Shown: in pieces, positions 19,428 through 33,810 of the stretch
How the letters are laid out: every line of letters starts with the position of its first letter
Position numbering within the stretch: the stretch's first letter is position 1
Source: Aeromonas caviae
Lineage (GTDB): Bacteria > Pseudomonadota > Gammaproteobacteria > Enterobacterales > Aeromonadaceae
Assembly (NCBI RefSeq): GCF_000819785.1
Contig: NZ_CDBK01000047.1
Location: 1-64,000, forward strand
Length of the DNA stretch: 64,000 nt
Direction: 5' to 3'
Notes under the pieces: generated by a model
Told to the model about the DNA's origin: nothing
The model's input: only the letters and a program-made list of their open reading frames with translations
Database searches by the model: none
Made by a program: the position numbers and the translations under genes

Positions 19428-20579
19428 AGCACCCTCAAGGTACTGCGCCACAACCCCGGGCGCTGGCAGGTGCTGGCGCTGACTGCAGCCCGCAGCGTGG
19501 ATGCCATGGTGCGAGACTGTCTCGAATTCTCTCCCCGTTTCGCCGTCATGGTGGATGAGACCGCCGCCAGCGATCTGGTCGGTCGACTCAAGGCTCACGG
19601 CAGCACCACCCGGGTGTTGTCCGGTCAGGCAGCCCTGTGCGACGTGGCTGCTCACCCCGATGCCCACAGCGTGATGGCGGCCATTGTCGGTGCGGCGGGT
19701 CTGGCACCCACCATGGCTGCCGTGCGCGCCGGCAAGCGCATTCTGCTGGCCAACAAGGAGGCGCTGGTGATGTCCGGAGCCTTCTTCATGGAGGCGGTGC
19801 GCGAGCACGGCGCCGAGCTGCTGCCCATCGACAGCGAACACAACGCCATCTTCCAGTGCCTGCCGGTCGACGTGCAGCGCCAGCCCGGTTTCTGCGATCT
19901 GGCCGGGGCGGGGATCAGCAAGATCCTGCTGACCGGCTCCGGCGGACCTTTCCGCTATGCCGATGTGGGTGAACTGCATCATGTCACCCCGGCGCAAGCC
20001 ATTGCCCATCCCAACTGGTCCATGGGGGCCAAGATCTCGGTGGACTCCGCCACCATGATGAACAAGGGGCTGGAGTACATCGAGGCGCGCTGGCTGTTCA
20101 ATGCGGCCCCCGAGCAGATCCAGGTGGTGATCCACCCCCAGTCCGTCATTCACTCCATGGTGCAGTACAAGGATGGCTCCGTGCTGGCCCAGCTCGGCAA
20201 CCCGGACATGTGTACTCCCATTGCCCACGCTCTGGCCTATCCGGAACGGATCGAGTCCGGTGTGGAACCTTTGGATTTCTTCAGTGTCGGAGAGTTCAGC
20301 TTTATCCGGCCCGACTATGAGCGCTATCCCTGTCTGGCGCTGGCCATGAGCGCGTGCCAGCAGGGGCAGGGGGCGACCACCTCCCTCAATGCCGCCAACG
20401 AGGAGGCCGTCGCGGCTTTTCTTGCAGAGCGGATCGGATTTATGGATATTGCCAGAGTCAACGAATCCGTCATGGCCGAGCTGGGCAGCAGTGCTGCCGG
20501 CTCTCTGGCGGATCTCATCGCCCTGGACGGTACGGCCCGAGCCCGTGCCCAGCAACTGATAAAGGAGCTTGCCGTATGA
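19383..20579 (+). CDS. dxr: 1-deoxy-D-xylulose 5-phosphate reductoisomerase
   Basis: A 398-residue enzyme of the MEP isoprenoid pathway that converts DXP to 2-C-methylerythritol 4-phosphate with NADPH; it is the target of fosmidomycin. The nucleotide-binding loop GASGSIG lies at residues 8-14. Other motifs are [25 protein letters not shown] (metal ligands) and [23 protein letters not shown] precedes the ATG at 19383. Its stop overlaps the next micro-ORF start (ATGA). E. coli places dxr between frr and uppS; the position between cdsA and rseP, as here, is seen in Vibrio and Shewanella relatives. Confidence 0.98.
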   Translation: MQNLVILGASGSIGQSTLKVLRHNPGRWQVLALTAARSVDAMVRDCLEFSPRFAVMVDETAASDLVGRLKAHGSTTRVLSGQAALCDVAAHPDAHSVMAAIVGAAGLAPTMAAVRAGKRILLANKEALVMSGAFFMEAVREHGAELLPIDSEHNAIFQCLPVDVQRQPGFCDLAGAGISKILLTGSGGPFRYADVGELHHVTPAQAIAHPNWSMGAKISVDSATMMNKGLEYIEARWLFNAAPEQIQVVIHPQSVIHSMVQYKDGSVLAQLGNPDMCTPIAHALAYPERIESGVEPLDFFSVGEFSFIRPDYERYPCLALAMSACQQGQGATTSLNAANEEAVAAFLAERIGFMDIARVNESVMAELGSSAAGSLADLIALDGTARARAQQLIKELAV

Positions 20580-20656
20580 ACGGACTGTGGTGGCAGCCAG
20601 CCCCTCTCCATGCTCTCGAGCGCAGGACTGGACATGACCGCGAGGTACGCGGCTGA
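20576..20656 (+). CDS. Micro-ORF (26 codons) coupling dxr to rseP
   Basis: The ATG overlaps the dxr stop (ATGA) and has a strong AAGGAG 8 bases upstream. The TGA overlaps the rseP start (TGATG). The peptide starts [17 protein letters not shown] and is basic. Its first codons loosely echo the rseP start MGGLLWNIG (13 of 21 bases), similar in kind to the micro-ORF before dxr but weaker. Translation is plausible from the start signal. No family is recognised. Confidence 0.5.
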   Translation: MNGLWWQPAPLHALERRTGHDREVRG

Positions 20657-22008
20657 TGGGCGGGCTTCTGTGGAATATCGGCGCCTTCATCGTGGCCCTC
20701 GGGCTGCTGGTGGCGGTGCATGAATTTGGCCACTTCTGGGTGGCTCGTCGTTGCGGCGTCAAAGTGGAGCGCTTCTCCATCGGCTTTGGCAAGGCCATCT
20801 GGCGTCGCCTTGGCAAGGATGGCACCGAATACGTGCTGGCCCTGATCCCCCTTGGCGGTTACGTCAAGATGCTGGATGGCCGGGTCGATGAACTCAAACC
20901 GGGGGAGGAGGCGCAGGCCTTCAACCACAAGAGCGTCTGGGCCCGGATGGCCATCGTGGCGGCTGGCCCCATGGCGAACTTCGTGTTCGCCCTGTTCGCC
21001 TTCTGGCTGATGTTCATGATAGGGGTGCCGAGCGTCAAACCCGTGGTGGGCGAGGTGCGTCCCGCCTCCATCGTGGCAGAGGCAGGCATCCTGCCAGGCA
21101 TGGAGATCGTCGGCGTCGGCGGCGAGGAGACCGGTGACTGGGAGAGCGTCACCTACGCCCTCATCAGCCACCTTGGCGATGACTCGGTCCAGCTCAAGCT
21201 CAAGGCGGCCAACACCAGCTATGCAGTGGATAAGACCCTGCAGCTGGCAGGCTGGAAGTTTGACCCCGACAAGGAGTCTCCCATTGGCAGCCTCGGGATA
21301 GTGCCCCTCGGTGGCAAGGTGCTGCCCGTGGTGGAGGCCGTGGTGCCGTCGAGCGCCAGTGAGAAGGCCGGCCTTCAGATAGGGGATCGCATCAAGGGGG
21401 TCGATGGAGAGGCCATCACCGAATGGGCCCAGTTTGTCGAGCGTGTCCAGCAGTCACCGGCGCAGCCGCTGCAGGTGACGGTGGAGCGCGGGGGCAGCGA
21501 GATGACCCTGACCCTGACCCCGGACGGGAAGAAAGTGAAGGGCCAGCTGGTCGGTTTTGTGGGCTTGTCGCCGCAACTGGTTCCATTACCGGATGAGTAT
21601 CGAACTCTGTTACAGTATGGGCCTTTGCAAGCCCTGTGGCATGGGGTCCAGAAGACCTGGAGCCTGATCACCCTGACCTTCGACATGATAGGCAAGCTGA
21701 TCGGTGGCATCGTCTCTTTGGACAACCTGAGCGGCCCCATCTCCATCGCCAAGGGGGCCGGCAGCAGCGCCGATTACGGGTTGGTCTATTTCCTCGGATT
21801 CCTGGCGCTCATCAGCGTCAACCTGGGGATCATCAACCTGTTCCCCCTGCCGGTGCTCGATGGTGGCCATCTGGTCTATTTCCTCATCGAGGCGATCACC
21901 GGCAAGCCGGTATCGGAAAAAATTCAGGAAGTTGGGTTCAGGATAGGCGCCGCCATTCTGATGTTACTGATGGGCATTGCGCTGTTTAATGATTTCGCTC
22001 GCCTCTGA
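20656..22008 (+). CDS. rseP: Site-2 intramembrane metalloprotease RseP
   Basis: A 450-residue inner-membrane protease that makes the second cut of anti-sigma factor RseA and so releases sigma-E. The zinc motif HEFGH (residues 22-26) lies in the first transmembrane helix. Two PDZ domains occupy the periplasmic middle (about 115-310; for example [14 protein letters not shown] and [14 protein letters not shown]). The third ligand lies in [13 protein letters not shown], about residue 400. GAGGT is the ribosome site, inside the preceding micro-ORF. It is followed directly by bamA, as in E. coli. Confidence 0.98.
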   Translation: MGGLLWNIGAFIVALGLLVAVHEFGHFWVARRCGVKVERFSIGFGKAIWRRLGKDGTEYVLALIPLGGYVKMLDGRVDELKPGEEAQAFNHKSVWARMAIVAAGPMANFVFALFAFWLMFMIGVPSVKPVVGEVRPASIVAEAGILPGMEIVGVGGEETGDWESVTYALISHLGDDSVQLKLKAANTSYAVDKTLQLAGWKFDPDKESPIGSLGIVPLGGKVLPVVEAVVPSSASEKAGLQIGDRIKGVDGEAITEWAQFVERVQQSPAQPLQVTVERGGSEMTLTLTPDGKKVKGQLVGFVGLSPQLVPLPDEYRTLLQYGPLQALWHGVQKTWSLITLTFDMIGKLIGGIVSLDNLSGPISIAKGAGSSADYGLVYFLGFLALISVNLGIINLFPLPVLDGGHLVYFLIEAITGKPVSEKIQEVGFRIGAAILMLLMGIALFNDFARL

Positions 22009-22042
22009 GGCCAGAGCATCAACAAGGACACATAAGAACAAA

Positions 22043-24466
22043 ATGGCTGTTAAAAAAGCATTGGTGTTGAGTTGCCTGCTGGGGGCCAGCTTCCTGGCTC
22101 AGGCTGCCCCGGCCTCTTTTGTGGTGCAAGACATTCAGGTCGAGGGCCTGCAGCGGGTGACCCTGGGTGCCGCCCTGTTGAATCTGCCGGTGCGGGTCGG
22201 TGATTCCGTCGACTCCGTATCCCTGGCGAACGCCATCAAGAAGCTCTATGCCTCCGGCAACTTCGAGGACGTCAAGGTCTATCGCGACGGTCAGGTGCTG
22301 CAAGTGGTGGTCAAGGAGCGCCCGACCATCTCCAGCATCGAGTTTTCCGGCAACAAGGACATCAAGGAAGAGCAACTGACCCAGAGCCTGGAATCCTCCG
22401 GGATCCGCGTGGGTGATCCGCTGGATCGCACCGTGCTGAGCTCCCTCGAGAAAGGGCTGGAAGATTTCTACTACGGCGTGGGCAAGTACTCCGCCAAGGT
22501 CAAGGCCATCGTCACCCCGCTGCCGCGCAACCGGGTCGACCTCAAGTTCACCTTCGTGGAAGGGGAAGCGGCCAAGATCCAGCAGATCAACATCGTTGGC
22601 AACAACGTCTTCCCGGAAGAGAAGCTGCTGGCCCAGCTCTCCCTCAAGGACGACGTGCCCTGGTGGAACTTCACTGGCGATCAGCGCTACCAGAAGCAGA
22701 AGCTGGCCGGTGACATCGAAGTGCTGCGCTCCTACTACATGGACCGCGGCTACATCCGCTTCACCCAGGAGTCCACCCAGGTCTCCATGACCCCGGACAA
22801 GAAGGGCGTTTACGTCACCCTCAACGTCAAGGAAGGGGAGCAGTACAAGGTTTCCGGTATCCAGCTCAAGGGTGACCTCATCGACCGCGGCGGCGAAATG
22901 AAGGGCCTTATCCCCATCGAGGCGGGCAGCGTCTACTCCGCCAGTCAGGTGACCCATACCGAAGAGGTGCTCTCCAAGTTCCTCGGCCGTTACGGCTACG
23001 CCTATCCGAAAGTGGTTACCTTCCCCCAGATCAACGACCAGACCAAGGAAGTGGAGCTCATCGTCAACGTGGAGCCGGGTCCCCGGGTCTATGTGCGCAA
23101 CATCAACTTCAGCGGCAACGTCACCACCAAGGACGAAGTGCTGCGTCGCGAGATGCGCCAGATGGAGGGCACCTGGCTCTCCTCCGACAACGTCGAGCAG
23201 TCCAAGACCCGTCTCAACCGCCTCGGCTTCTTCGAGACCGCGGAAGTGGACACCAAGCGGGTGCCGGGCAGCGATGACCAGGTCGATCTGGACTTCAAGG
23301 TCAAGGAGCAGCCGGCGGGGTCCATCAACGCCGGTATCGGCTACGGCACCGAGTCGGGTCTGAGCCTGCAGGCGGGTCTGCAGCAGGACAACTTCATGGG
23401 GACCGGCAAGAAGATCGGCATCAACGCCAGCACCAACGACTACTCCAAGAGCGTCGACCTGAGCTATAACGACCCCTACTTCACCGTGGACGGGGTGAGC
23501 CTGGGCGGCCGTCTCTACTACAACAAGTTCAGTGCGGCCGACGCCAACATCGTGGACTACGAGAACACCACCGTCGGTTTCCGTCTCTCCAGCGGCTTCC
23601 CGGTCAACGAGAACAACCGTCTCGACTTCAGCCTGGGCTACGAGAACAACAAACTCTCCCAGCCCAACCCCTATGTACAGGTGGACGAGTTCTGGAAGGT
23701 CTACAGCGGCAATCTGGATGGCGACAACCGCATGGTGTTCAACACCGTGGACGTCACCGCCGGCTGGACCCGCTCCACCCTCAACAAGGGTCAGTTCCCG
23801 ACCGCGGGTGACCGCCAGCGGGTGAACGCCAAGGTGACGGTGCCCGGCATGGATCTGCAGTACTTCAAGCTCAACGCCGAAGATGCCCACTACTTCCCGT
23901 TTGATGCCGACCACAAGTGGGTCATGCTGGCCAAGGCCCGTGCCTCCTACGGCGACGGCTATGGCAGCAATGGCGACTACGAGCACGTCCTGCCGTTCTT
24001 CGAGAACTACTACGCCGGTGGCTTCGACACCCTGCGTGGCTTCAAGAGCAACACCGTGGGTCCGAAGGCGCTCTACTACTACAACCTGGGCGGCAACGAC
24101 GTGATCCAGGGCACTGACAGCTCGGTCGGGGGCAACGCCCTGGCGGTGGCCTCGCTGGAAATGATCGTGCCGACGCCCTTTGCCTCCGAGACCTATCAGC
24201 CTCAGCTGCGGACCAGCTTCTTCATCGACGCCGGTTCCGTGTGGGATACCCACTTCGACTACAGCCAGTATCAGAACCGTTGCTTCAGTGGTTGCAACTA
24301 TCTGATGGACTACTCCGACCCGAGCAACATCCGGATGTCGACCGGCCTGTCGCTGCAGTGGCTCTCTCCCATGGGCCCGCTGGTGTTCGTGCTGGCAAGA
24401 CCAATCAAGAAATACGAAGGGGACGACACCGAAGTCTTCTCCTTCAACATCGGCCGTACCTTCTAA
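22043..24466 (+). CDS. bamA: Outer-membrane protein assembly factor BamA
   Basis: An 807-residue essential insertase of outer-membrane proteins. A signal peptide (residues 1-21, ending LAQA) precedes five POTRA domains (about 22-420), then a 16-stranded beta barrel. The conserved loop-6 motif appears as [16 protein letters not shown] and the protein ends in the terminal beta-signal NIGRTF. A cysteine pair in RCFSGCNYL probably forms the usual extracellular loop disulfide. The start at 22043 lacks a close ribosome site (AAGGA is about 14 bases away), so translation may depend on coupling. A strong hairpin follows. Confidence 0.98.
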   Translation: MAVKKALVLSCLLGASFLAQAAPASFVVQDIQVEGLQRVTLGAALLNLPVRVGDSVDSVSLANAIKKLYASGNFEDVKVYRDGQVLQVVVKERPTISSIEFSGNKDIKEEQLTQSLESSGIRVGDPLDRTVLSSLEKGLEDFYYGVGKYSAKVKAIVTPLPRNRVDLKFTFVEGEAAKIQQINIVGNNVFPEEKLLAQLSLKDDVPWWNFTGDQRYQKQKLAGDIEVLRSYYMDRGYIRFTQESTQVSMTPDKKGVYVTLNVKEGEQYKVSGIQLKGDLIDRGGEMKGLIPIEAGSVYSASQVTHTEEVLSKFLGRYGYAYPKVVTFPQINDQTKEVELIVNVEPGPRVYVRNINFSGNVTTKDEVLRREMRQMEGTWLSSDNVEQSKTRLNRLGFFETAEVDTKRVPGSDDQVDLDFKVKEQPAGSINAGIGYGTESGLSLQAGLQQDNFMGTGKKIGINASTNDYSKSVDLSYNDPYFTVDGVSLGGRLYYNKFSAADANIVDYENTTVGFRLSSGFPVNENNRLDFSLGYENNKLSQPNPYVQVDEFWKVYSGNLDGDNRMVFNTVDVTAGWTRSTLNKGQFPTAGDRQRVNAKVTVPGMDLQYFKLNAEDAHYFPFDADHKWVMLAKARASYGDGYGSNGDYEHVLPFFENYYAGGFDTLRGFKSNTVGPKALYYYNLGGNDVIQGTDSSVGGNALAVASLEMIVPTPFASETYQPQLRTSFFIDAGSVWDTHFDYSQYQNRCFSGCNYLMDYSDPSNIRMSTGLSLQWLSPMGPLVFVLARPIKKYEGDDTEVFSFNIGRTF

Positions 24467-24479
24467 GGGGAGCGGACGC

Positions 24480-24499
24480 CCCCCCGCCGTGGCGGGGGG
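24480..24499 (+). other. GC-rich hairpin between bamA and skp
   Basis: CCCCCCGC (24480-24487) and GCGGGGGG (24492-24499) form a stable stem without a T run. It may protect the bamA end of the message or attenuate readthrough into skp. Confidence 0.6.
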
Positions 24500-24613
24500 A
24501 AGCATGATGGGTCGCGCGTTTGCGTGCCTCACCAGGTAACAAGACGATCTCGTGGATCGCTTGCACAATCAGGTAAATCAGGTAGCCCTCGACCGAGGGA
24601 CCAAGGAGTAAGT

Positions 24614-25126
24614 GTGAATAAAGCGTTGAAAGTAGCTGGTTTGAGCTTTGCACTGATGGCTGCCGGCATGGGTTCTGCCTTCGCTGAGACCAAGATTGCC
24701 GTGGTCGACATGGGCGAAGTCTTCCAAAAGCTGCCCCAGCGTGAAGCCGTTGCCAAGAAGCTGAAGGGCGAGTTCGAGCCGCGCATGCGTGAACTGCAGA
24801 AGCTGGAGTCCGACGGTCAGGCACTGGTCGAGAAGTTCAAGAAGGACGAAGCCTTCATGAGCGCCGAGCAGAAGAAGCAGAGCCAGGAGAAGCTGGCCAA
24901 GCTGCAGATGGAGTTCAACCAGAAGCGTCAGGCGTTTGAACAGGACAACGGTCGCCGTCAGTCCGAAGAGCGCAACAAGATCCTGACCAAGGTGCAGGCT
25001 GCCATCGACGCCATCGCCAAGAGCAATGGCTACGATCTGGTGCTGGAGCGCAACGCCGCCCCGTATGCAGCCAGCAAGCTGGACATCTCCGGCCAGGTTA
25101 TTTCTCAGGTTAGCAAGAGCAACTAA
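24614..25126 (+). CDS. skp: Periplasmic chaperone Skp (OmpH)
   Basis: A 170-residue chaperone that holds unfolded outer-membrane proteins in the periplasm. The start is GTG at 24614, after AAGGAG; it gives a signal peptide MNKALKVAGLSFALMAAG ending SAFA at residue 24. The mature part begins with the trimerisation strand TKIAVVDMGEVFQ, followed by long charged helices (about 55-130) that form the tentacles, and ends in QVISQVSKSN. It lies between bamA and lpxD, as in most gammaproteobacteria. Confidence 0.97.
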   Translation: MNKALKVAGLSFALMAAGMGSAFAETKIAVVDMGEVFQKLPQREAVAKKLKGEFEPRMRELQKLESDGQALVEKFKKDEAFMSAEQKKQSQEKLAKLQMEFNQKRQAFEQDNGRRQSEERNKILTKVQAAIDAIAKSNGYDLVLERNAAPYAASKLDISGQVISQVSKSN

Positions 25127-25129
25127 TTG

Positions 25130-26149
25130 ATGGCATTCACTCTCGCACAGCTGGCCCAGCAACTGGGGGCCGAGGTCCATGGGGATGGGACCCGGGAAAT
25201 TCGCAAGGTCGCGACACTGGAAAAAGCCGGGGAGGGGGAGATAGCCTTCCTGTCCAACAAGAAGTACCGGCATTTTCTGGAGCAGAGCAAGGCCACTGCC
25301 GTGCTCATCACCGAGGCAGACCTGCCGTTTTGCCCCACCAACGCCCTGGTGCTCAAGGACCCCTACGTGGGCTTTGCACGGGTTGCCCAACTGCTGGACA
25401 CCACCCCGCAGCCGGCCATGGATATCCATCCGAGCGCCGTCATCGCGGCGGACGTGCAACTGGGCGAGAGAGTGGCCATCGGGGCCAATGCGGTGATCGA
25501 ATCCGGCGTCGTGCTGGGTGACGATGTGCGCATCGGCCCGGGCTGTTTCGTTGGCAAGGATACCCGACTGGGAGCGCGCTCCCGGTTGTGGGCCAACGTC
25601 ACCCTCTATCACAACGTGACCCTGGGCACGGACTGTCTGGTACAGGCCGGCACCGTGATCGGGGCAGACGGTTTCGGTTATGCCAACGAGCGTGGCGAGT
25701 GGATCAAGATCCCCCAGCTCGGCGGCGTGACCATCGGCAACCGGGTCGAGATCGGTGCCTGCACCACCATCGACCGCGGTGCGCTGGAAGATACCCGCAT
25801 CGCTGACAACGTCATCATCGACAACCAGTGCCAGATCGCCCATAACGTCGAGATCGGCTACGGCACTGCCGTGGCGGGCTCCACCGTGATGGCCGGTAGT
25901 CTCAAGGTCGGCAAATACTGTATCATTGGTGGTGCCTCCGTCTTTAACGGGCACATGGAGATCTGCGACCAGGCCACCGTCACCGGCATGGCCATGGTGA
26001 TGCGTCCCATCACCGAGCCCGGTATCTACTCTTCCGGCATCCCCCTGCAAACCAATAAAGAGTGGCGCAAGACCGCCGCCCGGGTGATGCGTATCGAAGA
26101 GATGCACAAGCGGTTGAGCAAGCTTGAGAAAAAGCTGGATCAAGAATAA
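25130..26149 (+). CDS. lpxD: UDP-3-O-(3-hydroxymyristoyl)glucosamine N-acyltransferase LpxD
   Basis: A 339-residue acyltransferase that adds the second hydroxyacyl chain in lipid A synthesis. The N-terminal uridine-binding domain (about 1-100, starting [20 protein letters not shown]) is followed by a left-handed beta-helix of hexapeptide repeats and a helical C-terminus. The catalytic histidine region is [19 protein letters not shown]. The ATG lies 3 bases after the skp stop, so expression depends on coupling. It acts on the product of LpxC after LpxA. Confidence 0.98.
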   Translation: MAFTLAQLAQQLGAEVHGDGTREIRKVATLEKAGEGEIAFLSNKKYRHFLEQSKATAVLITEADLPFCPTNALVLKDPYVGFARVAQLLDTTPQPAMDIHPSAVIAADVQLGERVAIGANAVIESGVVLGDDVRIGPGCFVGKDTRLGARSRLWANVTLYHNVTLGTDCLVQAGTVIGADGFGYANERGEWIKIPQLGGVTIGNRVEIGACTTIDRGALEDTRIADNVIIDNQCQIAHNVEIGYGTAVAGSTVMAGSLKVGKYCIIGGASVFNGHMEICDQATVTGMAMVMRPITEPGIYSSGIPLQTNKEWRKTAARVMRIEEMHKRLSKLEKKLDQE

Positions 26150-26173
26150 TCACGATTGGTATAGGGTACTGTT

Positions 26174-26635
26174 TTGACTACTGAAAAGAAGAGCCTGGGC
26201 ATCCAGGAAATCATGGATCTGCTGCCCCACCGTTATCCGTTCCTGATGGTGGACAAGGTGGAAAACTACGAGATCAGCGATGAGCGCAAGACCCTGCGCG
26301 CCATCAAGAACGTCTCGTTCAACGAGCCGATCTTCCAGGGCCACTTCCCGGCCAAGCCGGTCTTCCCCGGCGTGCTGATCCTGGAAGCCATGGCCCAGGC
26401 CACCGGTATCCTGGCCTTCACCATGGTGGGCAAGCCGTCCCCCAACGAGCTTTATTACTTTGCCTCCATCGACAATGCCCGCTTCAAGCGCCCGGTGGGC
26501 CCCGGCGATCAGCTGGTGCTGGATGTGGAGTTCCTGAAGGAGCGTCGCGGCATCGCCAAGTTCACCGGTGTCGCCACCGTCGACGGTGAAGTGGTCTGTA
26601 CTGCCGAACTGATGTGCGCCAAGCGCGAGGTATAA
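26174..26635 (+). CDS. fabZ: 3-hydroxyacyl-[acyl-carrier-protein] dehydratase FabZ
   Basis: A 153-residue hot-dog-fold dehydratase of fatty acid synthesis that removes water from 3-hydroxyacyl-ACP. It starts with TTG (protein [27 protein letters not shown]). The active-site histidine lies at about residue 57 in [15 protein letters not shown], and the glutamate follows in [11 protein letters not shown]. Lying between lpxD and lpxA, it competes with the lipid A pathway for hydroxymyristoyl-ACP, a conserved arrangement. Its ribosome site is poor. Confidence 0.97.
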   Translation: MTTEKKSLGIQEIMDLLPHRYPFLMVDKVENYEISDERKTLRAIKNVSFNEPIFQGHFPAKPVFPGVLILEAMAQATGILAFTMVGKPSPNELYYFASIDNARFKRPVGPGDQLVLDVEFLKERRGIAKFTGVATVDGEVVCTAELMCAKREV

Positions 26636-26637
26636 CC

Positions 26638-27429
26638 GTGATCGATCAGACTGCCATCATCCACGACACCGCCATCGTCCATGAGTCTGCCGTCATCGGC
26701 AAAGGGGTTGAAATCGGCCCCTTCACCGTCATCGGCGCCGAGGTGGAAATCGGTGACAACACCTGGGTGAGCTCCCACGTGGTGATCAAGGGCCCGACCA
26801 AGATCGGTCGCGGCAACAAGATCTTCCAGCACACCTCCATCGGTGAGGATTGCCAGGACAAGAAGTACGCCGGCGAGCGCACCTTCCTCGAGATCGGCGA
26901 CAACAACGTGTTTCGCGAGAACTGCACCGTGCACCGCGGCACCACCCAGGACCAGAGCCTGACCAAGGTGGGTAGCGGCAACCTGTTCATGGTCAACGTT
27001 CACGTGGCCCACGACTGCATCATCGGTGACAACTGCATCTTCGCCAACAACGCCACCCTGGCGGGCCATGTGCACATCGGTGACTTCGTGATCTTCGGCG
27101 GTCTGTCTGCCATTCACCAGTTCGGCCGCGTCGGCTCTCACGCCTTCGTCGGTGGCTGCGCCGCCCTGAACAAGGACGTGCCGCCCTACGTGATGGCCGC
27201 CGGCAACTACGCCAAGCCGTTCGGGGTCAACTCCGAAGGCCTGCGTCGTCGTGGCTTCAGCGCCGAGGCTATCTCCGCCGTCAAGCGCGCCTACAAGGAG
27301 ATCTTCCGCTCCGGCAAGACCATTGAAGAGGTGTTGCCCGTGCTGAGCGAGATGGCCCAGAGCGAACCGGCCATCCAGCTCTATGTGGATTTCCTCAAGG
27401 ACAACGAGCGCGGGATCATCCGTGCCTGA
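26638..27429 (+). CDS. lpxA: Acyl-ACP--UDP-N-acetylglucosamine O-acyltransferase LpxA
   Basis: A 263-residue trimeric beta-helix enzyme catalysing the first step of lipid A synthesis. GTG at 26638 is the start (protein [21 protein letters not shown]), with GAGGT inside the end of fabZ. The catalytic base is His 125 in [12 protein letters not shown], the same number as in E. coli. The chain-length region around [14 protein letters not shown] is conserved. It overlaps lpxB by 8 bases, so the two are coupled. Confidence 0.98.
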   Translation: MIDQTAIIHDTAIVHESAVIGKGVEIGPFTVIGAEVEIGDNTWVSSHVVIKGPTKIGRGNKIFQHTSIGEDCQDKKYAGERTFLEIGDNNVFRENCTVHRGTTQDQSLTKVGSGNLFMVNVHVAHDCIIGDNCIFANNATLAGHVHIGDFVIFGGLSAIHQFGRVGSHAFVGGCAALNKDVPPYVMAAGNYAKPFGVNSEGLRRRGFSAEAISAVKRAYKEIFRSGKTIEEVLPVLSEMAQSEPAIQLYVDFLKDNERGIIRA

Positions 27430-28561
27430 TCCCATTCGCATCGGCATCGTCGCCGGAGAGACCTCCGGCGACATCCTGGCCGCAGGGCTGGTGCGCGAGC
27501 TGCAAGCCCGCTACCCGGATGCGCAGTTCGAAGGGATCGCTGGGCCGCGGATGCAGGCTCTCGGCGTGAAGGCGCTGTTCGAGATGGAGGAGCTCTCCGT
27601 CATGGGCATCACCGAGGTGCTGGGCCGTCTGCCCCGCATCCTCCAGGTGCGCCGCGAACTGCTGCGCCACTTCATCGCCAATCCCCCCGACATCTTCGTC
27701 GGTGTGGATGCACCGGATTTCAATATCGGGGTGGAGCTGAAACTGCGCCGCGCCGGTATCAAGACGGTCCACTATGTCAGCCCCTCCGTCTGGGCCTGGC
27801 GTCAGGGCCGCATTCACAAGATCAAGGCCGCCACCGACATGGTGCTCGCCTTCCTGCCGTTCGAGAAAGCCTTCTACGACCGTTTCGATGCCCCCTGTCG
27901 CTTCGTCGGCCATACCATGGCGGACGACATTCCGCTGGTGCCGGATCAAGGGGCGGTGCGCGAGGCCCTCGGCATCGATCCCGCCCGTCGCTGGCTGGCG
28001 GTGCTGCCGGGGAGCCGCACGGCGGAAGTGGGCTTCATGGCGCCGGTCTTCCTCGAGGCGTGCAAGCACCTGACGGTGCACAACCCGGATCTCGGTTTCA
28101 TCGTGCCTCTGGTCAACCAGAAACGGCGCGAGCAGTTCCTCGCCATCAAGGCCGAGGTGGCCCCGGAGCTCGACATGGTGCTGCTGGACGGCCAGGGCCG
28201 CGAGGCCATGATCGCCGCCGACGTGGTGATGCTCGCCTCCGGCACCGCGGCCCTCGAGGCCATGCTGGTGAAAAAGCCCATGGTGGTGGGTTACAAGCTC
28301 AAACCGTTCAGCTACTTGCTGGCCCAGTGGCTGGTGAAGACGGATTATGTCTCCCTGCCGAACTTGCTGGCGGGCAAGATGCTGGTGCCCGAGCTCATCC
28401 AGCACGAGTGCACCCCGGCCAACCTGGTGGAAGAGGTGAGCAAGCTGCTGGACCATGACAACAGCGAGCTCATCGCCACCTTCACCCGGTTGCACGAGAA
28501 GATCCGCTGCAATGCGGATGTGCAGGCAGCGGAAGCGGTTGCCGCGCTGCTGGAACGCTAG
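27422..28561 (+). CDS. lpxB: Lipid-A-disaccharide synthase LpxB
   Basis: A 379-residue GT19 glycosyltransferase that joins UDP-diacylglucosamine and lipid X into the lipid A disaccharide at the inner membrane. It starts with GTG at 27422, inside lpxA, giving [20 protein letters not shown]. Other family segments are [30 protein letters not shown] and [12 protein letters not shown]. The longer frame from 27383 is not conserved. A gap of about 80 bp separates it from rnhB. Confidence 0.97.
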   Translation: MPDPIRIGIVAGETSGDILAAGLVRELQARYPDAQFEGIAGPRMQALGVKALFEMEELSVMGITEVLGRLPRILQVRRELLRHFIANPPDIFVGVDAPDFNIGVELKLRRAGIKTVHYVSPSVWAWRQGRIHKIKAATDMVLAFLPFEKAFYDRFDAPCRFVGHTMADDIPLVPDQGAVREALGIDPARRWLAVLPGSRTAEVGFMAPVFLEACKHLTVHNPDLGFIVPLVNQKRREQFLAIKAEVAPELDMVLLDGQGREAMIAADVVMLASGTAALEAMLVKKPMVVGYKLKPFSYLLAQWLVKTDYVSLPNLLAGKMLVPELIQHECTPANLVEEVSKLLDHDNSELIATFTRLHEKIRCNADVQAAEAVAALLER

Positions 28562-28639
28562 TGGGCTCTGCCTGTGTGTCAGGCGTGATGTTGTGCTGAT
28601 ACTGGCCCTGCGGGGCCGGTTTTGATTCAAGGCTATGAG

Positions 28640-29230
28640 ATGACGATCGATATTCCCGAAGACAAGCTGATTGCCGGGGTGGACGAAGTGGGTCGCGGCC
28701 CCCTGGTGGGTGACGTGGTCACCGCCGCGGTGATCCTGGATCCTGCCAATCCCATCCTTGGCCTCGCCGATTCCAAGAAGCTCTCCGAGAAGAAGCGGCT
28801 CGCCCTGTTTGGCGAGATCAAAGAGAAGGCGCTGGCCTATGCCATCGGCCGCGCCAGCCCGGCGGAAATCGACGAGCTCAACATCCTGCACGCCACCATG
28901 CTGGCGATGCAGCGCGCCGTGGCGGGGCTCAAGGTGACGCCCGAGCTGGTCTTCATCGACGGCAACCGCTGCCCCAGATTGCCGATGGAGGCCCGCGCCG
29001 TGGTCAAGGGTGACAGCCTGGTGGCCGCCATCAGCGCCGCCTCCATCCTCGCCAAGGTGACCCGGGACGCCGAGATGACCGAGCTGGACAGCCGCCATCC
29101 CGAGTACGGTTTCGCCCGCCACAAGGGCTACCCGACGGCGGAGCACCTCGCCATTCTGGCCGAACGTGGCCCGCTGCCCGAATACCGTCAGAGCTTCAAG
29201 CCGGTGCGCCGCGCCCTGGGGATCGAATAA
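28640..29230 (+). CDS. rnhB: Ribonuclease HII
   Basis: A 196-residue enzyme that nicks RNA in RNA-DNA hybrids and removes misincorporated ribonucleotides. The start at 28640 ([20 protein letters not shown]) has AAGG 7 bases upstream; an alternative TTG lies six codons earlier. Catalytic acids lie in [15 protein letters not shown] and FIDGNRCP, and the HKGYPT motif follows. It precedes dnaE by 53 bp, as in E. coli. Confidence 0.97.
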   Translation: MTIDIPEDKLIAGVDEVGRGPLVGDVVTAAVILDPANPILGLADSKKLSEKKRLALFGEIKEKALAYAIGRASPAEIDELNILHATMLAMQRAVAGLKVTPELVFIDGNRCPRLPMEARAVVKGDSLVAAISAASILAKVTRDAEMTELDSRHPEYGFARHKGYPTAEHLAILAERGPLPEYRQSFKPVRRALGIE

Positions 29231-29283
29231 CCGATGCCGATCTGTCTGAACGATTTCTGCTTGCGCAATGAGAGGGCGTGACC

Positions 29284-32763
<3,480 letters not shown>

Positions 32764-32779
32764 AGGATCTATTGTCCCT

Positions 32780-33730
32780 ATGAGTCTTTTTCTGGATTTT
32801 GAACAGCCGATCGCCGAGTTGCAGGCACAGATCGATGAACTGCGCCATGTGAGCGAGCACAACAGTGCCGTGGATCTCAGCGAAGACATTCGCCGGCTGG
32901 AGAAGAAAAACGAAGAGCTGACCAAGAAGATCTTCGGCGATCTGGGTGCCTGGCAGGTATCCCAGATGGCACGTCATCCCCAGCGCCCCTACACCCTCGA
33001 CTACATCGAGCAGATCTTCACCGATTTCGACGAGCTGGCCGGGGATCGCGCCTATGCCGATGACAAGGCCATCGTCGGCGGCATCGCCCGTCTCGACGGC
33101 GAGCCCGTGATGATCATCGGTCACCAGAAGGGTCGCGAGACCAAGGAGAAGATCAAGCGCAACTTCGGCATGCCGCGCCCGGAAGGGTACCGCAAGGCCC
33201 TGCGCCTGATGGAGATGGCCGAGCGCTTCAAGATGCCGATCATCACCTTCATCGACACCCCGGGTGCCTACCCCGGCGTGGGCGCCGAGGAGCGTGGCCA
33301 GTCCGAAGCCATCGCCCGCAACCTGAAAGTCATGGCCGGCCTGACCGTGCCGGTGGTCTGCACCGTGATCGGTGAAGGCGGCTCCGGCGGCGCCCTCGCC
33401 ATCGGCGTGGGCGATCGGGTCAACATGCTGCAGTACTCCACCTACTCCGTCATCTCCCCGGAAGGGTGCGCCTCCATCCTGTGGAAGAGCGCCGAGAAGG
33501 CCTCGGTGGCGGCGGATGCCATGGGCATCACCGCCCAGCGCCTGAAGGAGCTGAAGCTCATCGACAACATCGTCGAGGAGCCTCTCGGCGGTGCCCACCG
33601 CGACGTGGAGAAGATGGCCAAGCACCTGAAAGCGCGCATCAAGCAGGATCTGGATGCCCTGCGCCCCCTCGACAGCGAGCAACTGCTGGAGCAGCGCTAC
33701 CAGCGTCTGCTGGGTTACGGCTACTGCTGA
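32780..33730 (+). CDS. accA: Acetyl-CoA carboxylase carboxyltransferase subunit alpha
   Basis: A 316-residue subunit that with AccD transfers the carboxyl group from biotin to acetyl-CoA. It starts [21 protein letters not shown] at 32780; the 23 residues before this in the open frame overlap dnaE and are not conserved. Conserved crotonase-fold segments are [38 protein letters not shown] and [15 protein letters not shown]. It ends the long plus-strand run and is followed by a bidirectional terminator. Confidence 0.98.
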   Translation: MSLFLDFEQPIAELQAQIDELRHVSEHNSAVDLSEDIRRLEKKNEELTKKIFGDLGAWQVSQMARHPQRPYTLDYIEQIFTDFDELAGDRAYADDKAIVGGIARLDGEPVMIIGHQKGRETKEKIKRNFGMPRPEGYRKALRLMEMAERFKMPIITFIDTPGAYPGVGAEERGQSEAIARNLKVMAGLTVPVVCTVIGEGGSGGALAIGVGDRVNMLQYSTYSVISPEGCASILWKSAEKASVAADAMGITAQRLKELKLIDNIVEEPLGGAHRDVEKMAKHLKARIKQDLDALRPLDSEQLLEQRYQRLLGYGYC

Positions 33731-33745
33731 TCTGCCGCTTCCAAT

Positions 33746-33775
33746 AAAAAGTCCCCGCATGCGGGGACTTTTTTT
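33746..33775. terminator. Bidirectional terminator between accA and the MATE gene
   Basis: Palindrome GTCCCCGCATGCGGGGAC (33751-33768) flanked by AAAAA and TTTTTTT, so it can serve both convergent genes. Confidence 0.9.
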
Positions 33776-33810
33776 ATGGGCGACGTTTGTGGGGGGACGC
33801 CGGGCGGGCC

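Noticed and set aside
24502-24540. 11-codon ORF between bamA and skp
   Set aside because: It has no ribosome site and does not overlap either neighbour, unlike the coupled micro-ORFs.
22019-24568. Minus-strand frame of 849 codons
   Set aside because: It is a shadow of bamA with the same antisense composition.
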